Part shown: piece by piece, positions 1-12,723 of the stretch | Layout: every line of letters begins with the position of its first letter | Numbering within the stretch: the first letter of the stretch is position 1 | Source of the DNA: Thiemannella venezuelensis | GTDB lineage: Bacteria; Actinomycetota; Actinomycetes; Streptosporangiales; Streptosporangiaceae | Direction: 5' to 3' | Length of the DNA: 64,000 bases | Assembly (NCBI RefSeq): GCF_014203605.1 | Contig: NZ_JACHJJ010000017.1 | Location: 47,192-111,191 of the forward strand | Program-made: the position numbers and the translations under genes | Notes under the pieces: model-generated | Databases searched by the model: none | Seen by the model: the letters and a program-made list of their open reading frames with translations, nothing else | Told to the model about the DNA's origin: nothing

Positions 1-996
1 CAGGGTCTCGCCGTGCGCGTCGGCCCAGGCCAGCAGGGGCCGGAGCGCGGCGTGCGCGCGGGTCCCGGTGTCGGAGCCGGTCAGCGTGTAGCCGACCTCC
101 GTGCCGCCGCCGGCGTAGGTCAGCACCGGGGTGACGCCGTCCAGCGCGGGCAGGTCACCGAAGGTCCAGGAGGTGCCGGGGAGCCGGAAGGTGATCATGT
201 CGCCGGAGGTGGCCACCACCTCGTCGACCGTGCCGTGGGTGTGGATGCGGCCCTCGTGCATGATGGCCAGGCGGTCGGCCAGGCGCTCGGCCTCCTCCAG
301 GTAGTGCGTGGTGAGCAGCACGGTGGTGCCCGCGTCCCGCAGTCCCTCCACAACCTTCCACGTCGTACGGCGCGCCTCGGGGTCCATCCCGGTGGTCGGC
401 TCGTCCAGGAAGAGCACCTCGGGGCCGGAGAGCACCGCGAGCGCGAGGTCGAGCCGGCGCTTCTGGCCGCCGGAGAGCTGCTTGACCTTGACGCGGGCCT
501 TCTTCTCCAGGCCCACCAGCTCCAGCGCGCCCATGGTCACGCGGTCCACCCGGCGGATCCGGGTGCCCATGAGGGTGAACCCGCCCGGCAGCTCGGTGCT
601 GCCGGACAGGGTGACCGGGCGGCCGGCGTCCTGGCTCAGGCCCTTCCACAGGTCCACGGTCTCGGCCACGGTGAGGTCGCCGAGGAAGCCGCCCTCCTGG
701 AGCATGATGCCCACGCGGGGGCGCAGCTCGCGGTGCTGCCGGATCGGGTCGAGGCCGAGGACCCGGACGGTGCCGTCGGTGGCGGGCGTGTAGCCCTCCA
801 GGACCTCCATCGTGGTCGTCTTCCCGGCCCCGTTGGTGCCCAGCAGGGCGAAGACCTCTCCCCGGGGGACGGCGAAGGAGATGCCGCGCACGGCCTCGAA
901 GTCGCCGTACTTCTGCCGGAGCGCGCCGACCTCGATCACGTTCTCCGGGCCGGCGAGCCCGGTGCCGGTCGCGTCCGCAAGCTGTGGTGTGCTCAT
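1..996 (-). CDS. ABC transporter ATP-binding protein, DrrA-like (3' end cut by window)
   Basis: This is the ATPase of an ABC-2 type (daunorubicin-resistance DrrA-like) exporter, which would couple ATP hydrolysis to export of a drug or lipid through a separate permease. The frame is open from the ATG at 996 to the window edge, giving 332 codons without a stop. The Walker A motif GTNGAGKT is at residues 53-60 and the ABC signature LSGGQ at 174-178, followed by the Walker B motif FLDEPTTGMDP and an H-loop TTHYLEEAE. The long C-terminal part after the ATPase core is typical of DrrA proteins. The permease should lie beyond the left edge. The ribosome binding site is weak. A perfect inverted repeat 82 bases upstream (1078-1091) may be an operator. 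The substrate cannot be told. Confidence 0.9.
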   Translation of the reverse strand, partial: MSTPQLADATGTGLAGPENVIEVGALRQKYGDFEAVRGISFAVPRGEVFALLGTNGAGKTTTMEVLEGYTPATDGTVRVLGLDPIRQHRELRPRVGIMLQEGGFLGDLTVAETVDLWKGLSQDAGRPVTLSGSTELPGGFTLMGTRIRRVDRVTMGALELVGLEKKARVKVKQLSGGQKRRLDLALAVLSGPEVLFLDEPTTGMDPEARRTTWKVVEGLRDAGTTVLLTTHYLEEAERLADRLAIMHEGRIHTHGTVDEVVATSGDMITFRLPGTSWTFGDLPALDGVTPVLTYAGGGTEVGYTLTGSDTGTRAHAALRPLLAWADAHGETL

Positions 997-1077
997 GTGA
1001 GAAATCATGATCCATCGGCCTACCGGCAGGTAGTCGCCGATATCACCGGAGAAATATGGATCTCGCAGGTGATCGGA

Positions 1078-1091
1078 ATGACAAATGTCAT
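1078..1091. promoter_or_regulatory. Candidate operator dyad upstream of the ABC ATPase gene
   Basis: ATGACA-AA-TGTCAT is a perfect 6+6 inverted repeat in the 203-base spacer between the tricorn protease gene and the ABC ATPase gene. Its place upstream of a drug-exporter gene would suit a TetR, MarR or PadR repressor site. No regulator gene is in view, so this is inference from symmetry and position only. Confidence 0.3.
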
Positions 1092-1199
1092 ACCGGACGG
1101 CCGGGCCCGGGACGGCGCCCCGGACCCGGCCGCCCCGGGGTCACGCGGGGGACGGCGCCGGTGGACCTCCCGGCCGCGCCGGGCCGGAGGAGGACCGGA

Positions 1200-4100
1200 T
1201 CACGGCCGGGGAGGCAGCGCCGGGCGGCGGCGGGAGGGACGCGCCGCGGCGTCGGGCGGGCTCGCCGCGGGGCGCTCCGCCAGGGCGGCCAGCGCCAGCC
1301 GCACCGCCTCCTCGATCTGCGGGTCCCGCCCGGCGGCCCAGTCGTCCGGGGTGATGTCCACCTCGACGTCCGGGTCGACGCCGTAGTTCTCCACGCCCCA
1401 GCCGAGCCCCTCGAACCAGAACGAGTACCTCGGCACGGTGACGGCCGTCCCGTCCGCCAGGCGGTGGTCCTCCTCGATGCCGATGACCCCGCCCCAGGTG
1501 CGGGTGCCGACCACCGGGCCGAGCTTGTGGATCTTGAAGGCGGCGGTGACGATGTCGCCGTCCGACCCGGCGTTGTAGTCGGTGACCGCGACGAGCGGAC
1601 CGCGCGGGGCGTCCTCGGGGTAGGTGATCGGAGCCAGGCCCCGGGGCAGGTCCCAGCCGATGACCCGGCGCAGCAGCTTCTCGATGACCAGCTCGGAGGT
1701 GTGGCCGCCGCGGTTGCCCCGCACGTCCACGACGAGCCCCTCGAAGGTCATCTCCCGGCGCAGGTCGCGGTGGAACTGCGCCCAGCCCTCGGCCACCATG
1801 TCCGGGATGTGCAGGTAGCCCAGGCGCCCGTCGCTCAGCTCGCGGACGTGCGCCCGGCGGGCCGCCACCCAGTCCTGGTACCGCAGCCGCCGGTCGTCGC
1901 GGAGCGGCGTGACGACCACCCGGCGCCCGCCCTCAAGGGTCAGTTCGACCGGCTTGTCCGCGGCGCCGACCAGCAGCCGCGCGGGCCCCTCCGGGGGGAC
2001 CGGGCGGCCGTCGACCGCCAGCAGCGCCTCCCCCGGCCGGACCGCCGCGCCGGGCGCGGCCAGCGGGGAGCGGGCGTGCACGTCCGACGACTCGCCGGGC
2101 AGCACCCGGTCCACCTGCCAGCGGCCCTCGCCGTTCCTGGACAGGTCCGCGCCGAGCAGCCCGACCGCGTCGGAGGCGGGGGGACCCCACGGCGCGGGGA
2201 TGACGTAGGCGTGCGAGCTGCCGAGCTCACCGACGACCTCCCAGAGCAGGTCCGCGAAGTCGTCGCCGGTGGCGACCCGGTCCACCAGCGGCCGGTACTC
2301 CGCCAGCACGGCGTCCCACTCGACGTCCGCCAGGTCCTCCACCCAGAAGTCGGCCCGCACCCGGCGGCCCATCTGCGCGTAGGCGTGCCGCCGGTAGGCC
2401 GCGGGATCGGCGGTGATCCGGATCCGCGACAGGTCCACGGTCACGTCGTCGCCGCCGTTCTTGCCGGTGGCGGAGCGGACCGTGAGCGCGCCCTTGTCGC
2501 TGACGACGAGCCGGGTCCCGTCGCCGCTCACCCGGTACCAGTCGAGCGCGCCGACCAGTTCCTCGCAGGTGCGCTTGGCCAGGTCGTAGCGGTCCAGCGC
2601 GGGCCTGGGCGGCTCGCCGCCGAGCTCGCCCCGGTCCTCGCCGAGCTCCCCGGCCAGCGGCTCGCGCAGCCAGACGAACCCGCCCTTGACCGCGCGCAGC
2701 GTCGAGTAGCGGCCCTCGGGCACCGGCACCTGCACCACGCGGGAGGCGATCCCCTCCACGTCCACGGTGAGCGCGGGCTCGCTCTTCTTCCCGCCGCCGT
2801 CCCCGCCGTCCCCCCCGTCCCCGTCCCCGCCGCCGTCCTGCTCGGCCGCGGGCCGCCCGTCGGGGCTGGGGGCGAAGGGAGAGGGGGTGGCCGCGGCCAG
2901 CGGGACCAGGTAGGGGCGGTAGCCGTACGGGAAGGACATGTCGAAGGAGTGCGCGTCGTAGACCGGGTCGAACCCGCGGCGCGACAGGAACGCCAGGTGG
3001 CCGCCGGTGAAGGCGGGCGAGACGTCCACGAAGCGGCCGTCGGTCACGTCGTGGACCACCCGGTCGGCCACCCGGGCCAGCCGGATCCGGCGCAGCGGCG
3101 TCGCCTCCGGATGCGACCAGGCCAGCCAGGCGGAGTCCGGGGACCAGGCCATGTCACCGATCTGGCCGTTCGCGGCGGTCAGTTCGACGACTTCGCCGGA
3201 GGCCACGTCCACCAGGAGCAGTCTGCCGTCCCTGGCCGCCACCGCGACCGTGCTCCCGTCGGGCGCGACGGCCAGGTCCCCGACCTCGCCCAGTCTCCCC
3301 GCGGCGATCCTGCGGGTCTCCCCGCCCCCTGCCGGGCCGATCTCCAGGCCCTCCTCCCGCCCGTCGTCGACGACCCACACCACCTGGTCCGCGCCGAGCA
3401 TGCGGGGCTTGCCCGCGGCGAGCCCGGAGCTGAGCTGCCGCGCCGGGCCGTCCCGGTGGGTGAGCCAGTGCACGGTTCCCTTGACCTCCACCGCGCTGGC
3501 CCGCCCGGTCGCGTCCACGGCCAGGTCGTGCAGGTTGCGGCCGGCGTTGACCTGCCGCGGCTGCCTGCCCCGGACCGGGGAGCCGAGCCGGACGTCGAGC
3601 TTCCGGGCTTCGGCGTCCAGGCCGTCGAGGAGGTAGAGGTCGCCGGCGCTCTGGTAGACGATCCGGGTGCCGTCGGTGGTGGCGTGCCGGACGTAGAAGG
3701 CGTCGTGGTCGGTGTGGCGGCGCAGTCCGGTCCCGTCGAGCCCGGTGGAGTAGAGGTTCCCGACGCCCTCGTGGTCGGAGAGGAAGACCAGGCGCCCGCC
3801 GACGATCATCGGGCTGGCGAGGTGGCCGTTCAGCCCGGCCGCCAGCCGGGTGAAGTCACCGCCCGCGCGGCCGACCCACAGGCGGCCCGCCGTACCGCCC
3901 CGGTAGCGTTTCCAGGTCCCCGGATCGCGGGCGAGGGAGGCGGTGAGCAGCGCCACCGTGCCCCCCGGGCCTTCCGTGCCCCCCGGGCCTTCCGTGCCCC
4001 CCGGGCCTTCCTGGGCGTCCGGCTCTCCGGTGACCGCCAGGTCGGTGACGGGACCGTACGGCAGCCGCTCGGCGTGCGCGCCGTCCAGCGCGTAGGCGAA

Positions 4101-4445
4101 GGTCATGGAGGCGAACGGCTGGCCGGTGGCGCTGATCGCGAGGACCCGCCCGTCCGGGGTCCACCCCCGGGTCCGGGTCCGGAAGTCGCCCCAGTAGGTC
4201 AGCCGCTCGGCGGAGCCGGTCTCCAGGTCCGCGAGGAACACCTCGGGGTCGCCGTCGCGCAGGCTCGTCCAGGCGATCTTCGTGGCGTCGGGGGACAGCC
4301 GGGGGTGGCTCGCCGGGGCCCGGTCGGAGGTCAGGCGCCAGGCCCGCCCTCCACCGGCGGGAGCCGTCCAGACGTCATCGTCGGCGACGAACGTCAGGGT
4401 GTCACCGGAGATATGCGGAAAACGCAGGTAAGAACCAGAGAGCAT
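1200..4445 (-). CDS. Tricorn protease homologue, S41 family
   Basis: A large cytoplasmic serine peptidase of the tricorn family (MEROPS S41), thought to trim oligopeptides downstream of the proteasome. The 1081 residues match the family length. Order: N-terminal beta-propeller repeats (about 1-600), a helical C1 region, a PDZ domain (about 760-850) and the C2 catalytic domain. The catalytic residues align in spacing with Thermoplasma tricorn: His745 in GSSHAYV, Ser961 in NAGSDGD and Glu1019 in GVENYG (H746, S965 and E1023 in the archaeal enzyme). The propeller contains two low-complexity insertions: a short Gly-Pro-Thr repeat near residues 145-163 encoded by three perfect 18-bp copies, and an acidic Gly/Asp stretch near 530-550. 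It is transcribed divergently from the adenosyltransferase gene at 4511. The ribosome binding site is poor, so the start is less certain than the function. Confidence 0.93.
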   Translation of the reverse strand: MLSGSYLRFPHISGDTLTFVADDDVWTAPAGGGRAWRLTSDRAPASHPRLSPDATKIAWTSLRDGDPEVFLADLETGSAERLTYWGDFRTRTRGWTPDGRVLAISATGQPFASMTFAYALDGAHAERLPYGPVTDLAVTGEPDAQEGPGGTEGPGGTEGPGGTVALLTASLARDPGTWKRYRGGTAGRLWVGRAGGDFTRLAAGLNGHLASPMIVGGRLVFLSDHEGVGNLYSTGLDGTGLRRHTDHDAFYVRHATTDGTRIVYQSAGDLYLLDGLDAEARKLDVRLGSPVRGRQPRQVNAGRNLHDLAVDATGRASAVEVKGTVHWLTHRDGPARQLSSGLAAGKPRMLGADQVVWVVDDGREEGLEIGPAGGGETRRIAAGRLGEVGDLAVAPDGSTVAVAARDGRLLLVDVASGEVVELTAANGQIGDMAWSPDSAWLAWSHPEATPLRRIRLARVADRVVHDVTDGRFVDVSPAFTGGHLAFLSRRGFDPVYDAHSFDMSFPYGYRPYLVPLAAATPSPFAPSPDGRPAAEQDGGGDGDGGDGGDGGGKKSEPALTVDVEGIASRVVQVPVPEGRYSTLRAVKGGFVWLREPLAGELGEDRGELGGEPPRPALDRYDLAKRTCEELVGALDWYRVSGDGTRLVVSDKGALTVRSATGKNGGDDVTVDLSRIRITADPAAYRRHAYAQMGRRVRADFWVEDLADVEWDAVLAEYRPLVDRVATGDDFADLLWEVVGELGSSHAYVIPAPWGPPASDAVGLLGADLSRNGEGRWQVDRVLPGESSDVHARSPLAAPGAAVRPGEALLAVDGRPVPPEGPARLLVGAADKPVELTLEGGRRVVVTPLRDDRRLRYQDWVAARRAHVRELSDGRLGYLHIPDMVAEGWAQFHRDLRREMTFEGLVVDVRGNRGGHTSELVIEKLLRRVIGWDLPRGLAPITYPEDAPRGPLVAVTDYNAGSDGDIVTAAFKIHKLGPVVGTRTWGGVIGIEEDHRLADGTAVTVPRYSFWFEGLGWGVENYGVDPDVEVDITPDDWAAGRDPQIEEAVRLALAALAERPAASPPDAAARPSRRRPALPPRP
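3957..4010. repeat. Three perfect tandem 18-bp copies inside the tricorn gene
   Basis: The unit CGTGCCCCCCGGGCCTTC occurs three times head to tail at 3957-3974, 3975-3992 and 3993-4010. On the minus strand it encodes repeated Gly-Thr-Glu-Gly-Pro-Gly. The length is a multiple of three, so copy-number changes would keep the reading frame. Confidence 0.9.
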
Positions 4446-4510
4446 TGGTGAAGCATATTGCCCGCTATGGGGGTTAATCAGGGCATTTTTCTGCCCGATA
4501 GCCTGACTCC

Positions 4511-5101
4511 ATGACGCGAGCCGACAGAGACAACCCCGTGGTGCTCTCCAAGATCTACACCCGTACCGGGGACGACGGCACCACCGCCCTCGGCGACATG
4601 AGCCGCACGCGCAAGACCGACCCCCGCCTGGCCGCCTACGCGGACGTGGAGGAGGCCAACGCCGCGCTCGGCGTGGTCCTGTCCCACGGCGCGCTCGACG
4701 AGGACGTCTCCGCCGTCCTCCTCCGGATCCAGAACGAGCTGTTCGACGTCGGCGCCGACCTGTGCACCCCGGTCACGGAGAACCCGGAGTTCCCCCCGCT
4801 GCGCGTCGAGCCGTCCTACGTCGAGTGGCTGGAGGCCCGCTGCGACGAGTTCAACGAGCGCCTGGCGCCGCTGCGCAGCTTCATCCTCCCCGGGGGCACC
4901 CCTGCCGTCGCCTGGCTCCACGTGGCCAGGACGGTCGTGCGCCGCGCCGAGCGGACCGTCTGGGCCGCCCTGGAGGCCCACGACGATGTCAACCCGCTGA
5001 CCGCGACGTATCTCAACCGGCTCAGCGACCTGATGTTCATCCTCTGCCGCGTGGCGGCGGGCGGCGACGAGATCCTCTGGAAGCCCGGCGGCACCCGCTG
5101 A
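4511..5101 (+). CDS. pduO: Cob(I)yrinic acid a,c-diamide adenosyltransferase, PduO type
   Basis: This enzyme transfers the 5'-deoxyadenosyl group of ATP to cob(I)alamin, giving coenzyme B12. It is a trimeric cytoplasmic four-helix bundle. The 196 residues carry the PduO ATP-binding N-terminus (TRTGDDGTT-LGD, from about residue 18), the internal motif FDVGADLCTP and the C-terminal helices with the conserved RRAER and YLNRLSDLMF motifs. The ATG at 4511 is taken as the start; a GTG at 4541 just before VLSKIYTRTGDDGTT is also possible, since many relatives begin there. In many actinobacteria this gene lies just past the ATP synthase operon, as here. I saw no cobalamin riboswitch upstream. Confidence 0.93.
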   Translation: MTRADRDNPVVLSKIYTRTGDDGTTALGDMSRTRKTDPRLAAYADVEEANAALGVVLSHGALDEDVSAVLLRIQNELFDVGADLCTPVTENPEFPPLRVEPSYVEWLEARCDEFNERLAPLRSFILPGGTPAVAWLHVARTVVRRAERTVWAALEAHDDVNPLTATYLNRLSDLMFILCRVAAGGDEILWKPGGTR

Positions 5102-5144
5102 GAGGGTCCCGGACGCGGTAGAGCGGGCGGCACCGCCGAGAGCG

Positions 5145-5160
5145 CCCGGCCCCGGCCGGG
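5145..5160. terminator. Possible hairpin between convergent genes
   Basis: A short inverted repeat (CCCGGCC/GGCCGGG) lies between the convergent 3' ends of the adenosyltransferase gene and the DUF2550 gene. Seven base pairs, a minimal spacer and no T-run make it a weak terminator candidate. Confidence 0.25.
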
Positions 5161-5167
5161 ACGTCCG

Positions 5168-5581
5168 TCAGGCGACGTCGAGGTGGGCGCTGGGCGGGGC
5201 CGACTCCAGCCAGGCCACGAAGCCGGTCAGCGCCCGGTAGCCGGCGGCCAGCTCGAAGCGGAACGTTCCGCTCTCGCACTCCAGGGCCGTCACGCCCTCC
5301 AGGAAGCCGAAGAACTCGCCGGTCCCGATGCGGCGGCGCCCGGAAACCACGAGGCCGCGCCTCACGATCACGTGGCGCGGCCTCGGTAGCAGACCTATGA
5401 GCGGGATCCAGTTGAGCCGGTCCCCCGCGTAGCGGGCCACCCCCACCCGCCATCCCCGCTTGCCGGGCAGCGGGCGCAGGCAGCACAGCACCGAGCCCCG
5501 GGAGCGGATGAGGATCAGCACGCGGGAGGCCAGGAGGGCGGCGAGCAGTGCCGCAACGATGAGTACGTCAAGCACCATCAT
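5168..5581 (-). CDS. DUF2550 family membrane-anchored protein
   Basis: A 137-residue protein with one N-terminal membrane helix (about residues 4-20) followed by a basic, cytoplasmic-type domain. The length, the helix-then-RSRGSVLCCLRP pattern and the place directly after atpC are the marks of actinobacterial DUF2550, which has no established biochemical role. It is the last gene of the ATP synthase transcript, 40 bases after atpC, so it is probably cotranscribed. Two adjacent ATG codons (5581 and 5578) could both serve as the start. Confidence 0.85.
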   Translation of the reverse strand: MMVLDVLIVAALLAALLASRVLILIRSRGSVLCCLRPLPGKRGWRVGVARYAGDRLNWIPLIGLLPRPRHVIVRRGLVVSGRRRIGTGEFFGFLEGVTALECESGTFRFELAAGYRALTGFVAWLESAPPSAHLDVA

Positions 5582-5621
5582 GTCCGCCGCCCCCAGAAAC
5601 CACGCCGCTCAGAAGCAGAAC

Positions 5622-6029
5622 CTATCCGACTTCCTCGCCTGCCGCGCGCAGCCGGGCCCGGGCGCGCTTGGCCTCGGCGGCGGCGTCCGCGTTCTCCTGG
5701 TTGGCCTCGACAGAGGCCTGCGCGCGGTCCAGCGCGTGCTTCGCCCTGGCGACGTCCACCTCGGAGCCGAGCTCGGCCACTTCGGCCAGGATCGACACCT
5801 CGTTGTCGGCCACGGAGAGGAACCCGCCGTGGACCGCGGCGACCAGGTCGGCCTCGCCGCCGCCCCGCTTCACCTTCAGCACGCCGCCCTCGACGAGGAC
5901 GCCGAGCACGGGAGCGTGCTGGGGCATGATGCCGATCTCGCCGTCGACGGTCTTGGCGATCACCATGTCGGCCTCGCCGGACCAGATCTCCCGCTCCGGG
6001 GAGACGACGCCTACTCGCAGCTTCGCCAC
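5622..6029 (-). CDS. atpC: ATP synthase F1 epsilon subunit
   Basis: The epsilon subunit of the F1 rotor links gamma to the c-ring and regulates ATP hydrolysis. The 135 residues start with VAKLRVGVVSPER, the usual beginning of the actinobacterial protein, and show the beta-sandwich motif GEIGIMPQHAPV followed by the helical C-terminal pair rich in Ala, Arg and Glu. The start is a GTG at 6029 preceded by AAAGGAA at suitable spacing; an ATG further upstream in frame (6065) would add 12 unconserved residues. It lies 65 bases after atpD. Confidence 0.95.
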   Translation of the reverse strand: MAKLRVGVVSPEREIWSGEADMVIAKTVDGEIGIMPQHAPVLGVLVEGGVLKVKRGGGEADLVAAVHGGFLSVADNEVSILAEVAELGSEVDVARAKHALDRAQASVEANQENADAAAEAKRARARLRAAGEEVG

Positions 6030-6094
6030 TTTCGCATCCGTTCCTTTCGAACCGGGCGCCGGCACGGCCTGGGCCGTACCGGCGCCGAAGGCGA

Positions 6095-8423
<2,329 letters not shown>

Positions 8424-8426
8424 CGG

Positions 8427-10073
8427 CTACTTCTTCTCGTCCTGGACGTGCTTGACGATCTTCTCCTGGCCGACCCGGTTGGCGCCGAGAGCCGCGACCG
8501 GCTCCTCGTTGACCAGCAGCTCGCCCGCGGAGGTCTCGAAGCCCTTCTTGAACTGGGCGATCGCGTCCTTGAGGGCCGTGATCGCGTCGTCCGAGAGCTC
8601 CCGGGTCTCGCGGATGCCATCGAAGATGCCCTTGTGGTCGCGGCCGATGTAGTCGAGGAACTCCGCCTCGAAGCGGCGGATGTCCTCGACCGGGACCTCG
8701 TCGAGCTCGCCGGTGGTGCCGGCCCAGATCGAGACGACCTCCTTCTCCACCGGGAAGGGGCTGTACTGCGGCTGCTTGAGCAGCTCGACCAGGCGCTGGC
8801 CGCGCTCGAGCTGCGCCTTGGAGGCCGCGTCCAGGTCGGAGGCGAAGGCCGCGAAGGCCTCCAGGTCGCGGTACTGGGACAGGGCGAGGCGGAGCGTGCC
8901 GGCGACCTTCCGCATGGCCTTGGTCTGCGCGGAGCCGCCGACTCGGGAGACGGAGACACCGACGTTGATGGCCGGACGCACACCGGCGTTGAACAGGTCG
9001 GTCTCGAGGAAGACCTGGCCGTCGGTGATGGAGATGACGTTGGTCGGGATGAACGCCGAGACGTCGTTGCCCTTGGTCTCGATGACCGGCAGACCGGTCA
9101 TCGAGCCGGCGCCCATGTCGTCGGAGAGCTTGGCGCAGCGCTCCAGCAGACGGGAGTGCAGGTAGAAGACGTCGCCGGGGTAGGCCTCGCGGCCCGGCGG
9201 GCGGCGCAGCAGCAGGGAGACGGCGCGGTAGGCGTCGGCCTGCTTGGTCAGGTCGTCGAAGACGATGAGGACGTGCTTGCCCTGGTACATCCAGTGCTGG
9301 CCGATGGCCGAACCGGTGTAGGGGGCGAGGTACTTGAAGCCGGCCGCGTCGGAGGCCGGGGCGGCGACGATGGTGGTGTACTCCATCGCGCCCGCCGCCT
9401 CCAGGCGGCCCTTGACCTGCGCGATCGTCGAGCCCTTCTGGCCGACGGCGACGTAGACGCAGCGGACCTGCTTCGCCGGGTCGCCGGAGAGCCAGTTCTC
9501 CCGCTGGTTGAGGATGGTGTCCACGGCGATGGCGGTCTTGCCGGTGCCGCGGTCACCGATGATCAGCTGGCGCTGACCCCGGCCGATCGCGGTCATGGCG
9601 TCGATCGCCTTGATGCCGGTGGCCAGCGGCTCCTTCACCGGCTGGCGCTGGACCACGGAGGGGGCCTGGAGCTCGAGAGCACGCATGCCCTCGGACTCGA
9701 TGGCGCCCTTGCCGTCCAGCGGGTTGCCCAGCGGGTCGACCACGCGGCCGAGGAAGTCGTCGCCGACCGGCACGGAGAGGACCTCTCCCGTGCGGCGGAC
9801 CGACTGGCCCTCCTCGATCTTGCTGAAGTCGCCCAGGATAACGACACCGATCTCCCGGACGTCCAGGTTCAGTGCCAGACCACGCGTGCCGTCCTCGAAC
9901 TCGAGCAGCTCGTTCGCCATCGCCGAGGGAAGGCCGGAGACATGGGCGATACCGTCGCCGCAGTCGACGACGGTCCCGATCTCCTCGCGCGCGGCGCCTT
10001 CCGGCTCGTACGCCTGGACGAAGCGCTCAAGCGCGTCCCGGATCTCGTCCGGCCGGATCGTAAGCTCCGCCAT
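8427..10073 (-). CDS. atpA: ATP synthase F1 alpha subunit
   Basis: The non-catalytic nucleotide-binding subunit of F1. It has 548 residues, with Walker A GDRGTGKT at residues 173-180, the alpha-type N-terminal barrel ([15 protein letters not shown]) and the signature [14 protein letters not shown]. The C-terminus carries an acidic/lysine tail (HVQDEKK) longer than in enteric bacteria, which is usual for actinobacteria. It sits 23 bases after atpH and just before atpG. Confidence 0.98.
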   Translation of the reverse strand: MAELTIRPDEIRDALERFVQAYEPEGAAREEIGTVVDCGDGIAHVSGLPSAMANELLEFEDGTRGLALNLDVREIGVVILGDFSKIEEGQSVRRTGEVLSVPVGDDFLGRVVDPLGNPLDGKGAIESEGMRALELQAPSVVQRQPVKEPLATGIKAIDAMTAIGRGQRQLIIGDRGTGKTAIAVDTILNQRENWLSGDPAKQVRCVYVAVGQKGSTIAQVKGRLEAAGAMEYTTIVAAPASDAAGFKYLAPYTGSAIGQHWMYQGKHVLIVFDDLTKQADAYRAVSLLLRRPPGREAYPGDVFYLHSRLLERCAKLSDDMGAGSMTGLPVIETKGNDVSAFIPTNVISITDGQVFLETDLFNAGVRPAINVGVSVSRVGGSAQTKAMRKVAGTLRLALSQYRDLEAFAAFASDLDAASKAQLERGQRLVELLKQPQYSPFPVEKEVVSIWAGTTGELDEVPVEDIRRFEAEFLDYIGRDHKGIFDGIRETRELSDDAITALKDAIAQFKKGFETSAGELLVNEEPVAALGANRVGQEKIVKHVQDEKK

Positions 10074-10096
10074 CTCTCTTCTGTCTCCCTATTCGC

Positions 10097-10906
10097 CTAG
10101 CCGGCCAACCGGCGGCGGACTTCTTCGATTCGTCCCGCGATGGTGGTGTCGATGAGGTCGTCCCCGATGCGGACGGAGAACCCACCGAGCACTCGCGGAT
10201 CCACCTCGACGTTCAGGTGAACGTCGTGGCCGTACGAGGTGCGAAGCCACGCGGCGAGGCGCTGCTTCTGCTCCTCGGAGAGCGCGACGGCGCTGCGCAC
10301 CACCGCGACGAGACGCTGCCGCTGGGACGCGACCAGGCCGCCGAACTCCGCCAGTCCACCGTCCAGGCTACGTCCTCGCGGATGCACCACGAGCTGCGTG
10401 ACCAGACGGAGGGTCGTCGGGGCGACCTTCGCGCCGAGAAGCGCGTCGAGCAGCTCGCGCTTGCCCTGCGCGGGCGCGGCGGGGTCGGTCAGCGTCCGGT
10501 GCAGGGTGAGGTTCGAGGCGACGATGCGCCCGAACCGGAACAGCTCGTCCTCGACGTCGTCGAGCCGGCCCTGCGCCTCGGCCTCGGCCGACGCGGCGAC
10601 CACGCCGAGGCGCTCCAGCGCGTCGGCCAGGTCGCCGGAGCGCGCCCACTTGACGGAGACGGCCGCCACGACCGTCTCCAGCGCGGCGGCGCTGACCTTG
10701 CCCTCCAGCAGGACCCGGAGGATCTGGGCCTTCTGCTCGGCCGGGCGGGCGGCGTCGGACATGCTCCGGCGGAGCCCGTGCTCACGGTCGAACAGGTCGG
10801 CGACCGAGAAGAGCTCGTCGGCCAGCGTGCCGAGGTCGGCGCTTCCCGCCACGGCGTTGAAGCGCTCCTCGACCTCGGCCAGCGAGGTCCTGCTCAGACC
10901 CCTCAT
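10097..10906 (-). CDS. atpH: ATP synthase F1 delta subunit
   Basis: Delta joins F1 to the peripheral stalk. The protein has 269 residues, against about 177 in E. coli; the long N-terminal helical half is normal for actinobacteria. The C-terminal portion with the conserved pattern VDPRVLGGFSVRIGDDLIDTT identifies the family. It starts at ATG 10906, 85 bases after atpF; the spacer is filled by a GAGCGAAC-rich sequence instead of a tight junction. Confidence 0.95.
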   Translation of the reverse strand: MRGLSRTSLAEVEERFNAVAGSADLGTLADELFSVADLFDREHGLRRSMSDAARPAEQKAQILRVLLEGKVSAAALETVVAAVSVKWARSGDLADALERLGVVAASAEAEAQGRLDDVEDELFRFGRIVASNLTLHRTLTDPAAPAQGKRELLDALLGAKVAPTTLRLVTQLVVHPRGRSLDGGLAEFGGLVASQRQRLVAVVRSAVALSEEQKQRLAAWLRTSYGHDVHLNVEVDPRVLGGFSVRIGDDLIDTTIAGRIEEVRRRLAG

Positions 10907-10991
10907 CGGTCGCTCACCCTTCCTCGTTCGCTACGCGGCCCGCTCGTGCCTCGCGAGCCACTCCGCTCACTGCGTCGGGTTCGCTCCATCA

Positions 10992-11537
10992 TCAGCGGAC
11001 CGCCGCGCTGCTCGACTCGAGCTCCTCCAGGAACCGGTCGACGGTGCGGCGCTGGCGCGCCTCGTCCTCGAGGGACTCACCGACGATGCGGCCCGCCAGG
11101 TCGGTCGAGAGCCGGCCGATCTCGGAGCGGAGCTGGGCGAACGCCTGCTGGCGGTCGGCCTCGATCTGGACGTGCGCCGCCTCGATGAGGCGGCGGGCCT
11201 CGGCCTGCGCCTCCTCGCGGAGCTCGGCCTTGATCTGCGCACCCTGCTCGCGGGCCTCCTCACGCAGGCGGGACGCCTCGTGACGAGCCTCGGCGAGCTG
11301 CTCCTTGTACTGCGCGAGCAGCGCCTGGGCCTCGGCCTGGGCGTCCTGCGCCTTCTGGATGCCGCCCTCGATCGCCTCGGTCCGCTCGTTCAGAGTCTTC
11401 TGAATGCGCGGGGTGAGGATCTTGCCGACGACGATGAGGACGACAGCGAAGGCGAAGATGCCGACGACCAGCTCGTAGGCGTGCGGGATGAGCGGGTTGT
11501 TCCCCTCCGCCGCCAGGAGCGAAGCTGCTGTGATCAT
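10992..11537 (-). CDS. atpF: ATP synthase Fo b subunit
   Basis: The membrane-anchored peripheral stalk subunit. The 181 residues have a single transmembrane helix (about 20-42), then a long, highly charged, alanine-rich coiled coil (about 50-165) typical of subunit b. The ATG at 11537 gives the hydrophobic N-terminus directly. Order atpE-atpF-atpH is the canonical one. Confidence 0.95.
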   Translation of the reverse strand: MITAASLLAAEGNNPLIPHAYELVVGIFAFAVVLIVVGKILTPRIQKTLNERTEAIEGGIQKAQDAQAEAQALLAQYKEQLAEARHEASRLREEAREQGAQIKAELREEAQAEARRLIEAAHVQIEADRQQAFAQLRSEIGRLSTDLAGRIVGESLEDEARQRRTVDRFLEELESSSAAVR

Positions 11538-11569
11538 TGGTGCAGCCTTCCGTCAGAGATATTCGGGTC

Positions 11570-12656
<1,087 letters not shown>

Positions 12657-12723
12657 GCGGCGGTCCCTTCAACGTGGTAGTGGATCGAAATGGCTTCGTC
12701 GGCGAGCCGGCCGCAGCCGAGGA

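Noticed and set aside
155..1015. A 286-residue open frame at the left edge
   Set aside because: It is a shifted frame of the ABC ATPase gene; the true frame carries Walker A, signature and Walker B motifs and runs off the window.
1056..4451. A 1131-codon open frame on the plus strand opposite the tricorn gene
   Set aside because: It is the antisense of a gene with intact catalytic residues and a full family-length product; its own product is low-complexity Gly/Val/Arg/Pro typical of GC-rich shadow frames.
4446..4510. A cobalamin riboswitch ahead of the adenosyltransferase gene
   Set aside because: The spacer is only 65 bases, too short for such an element, and no B12-box-like sequence was seen.
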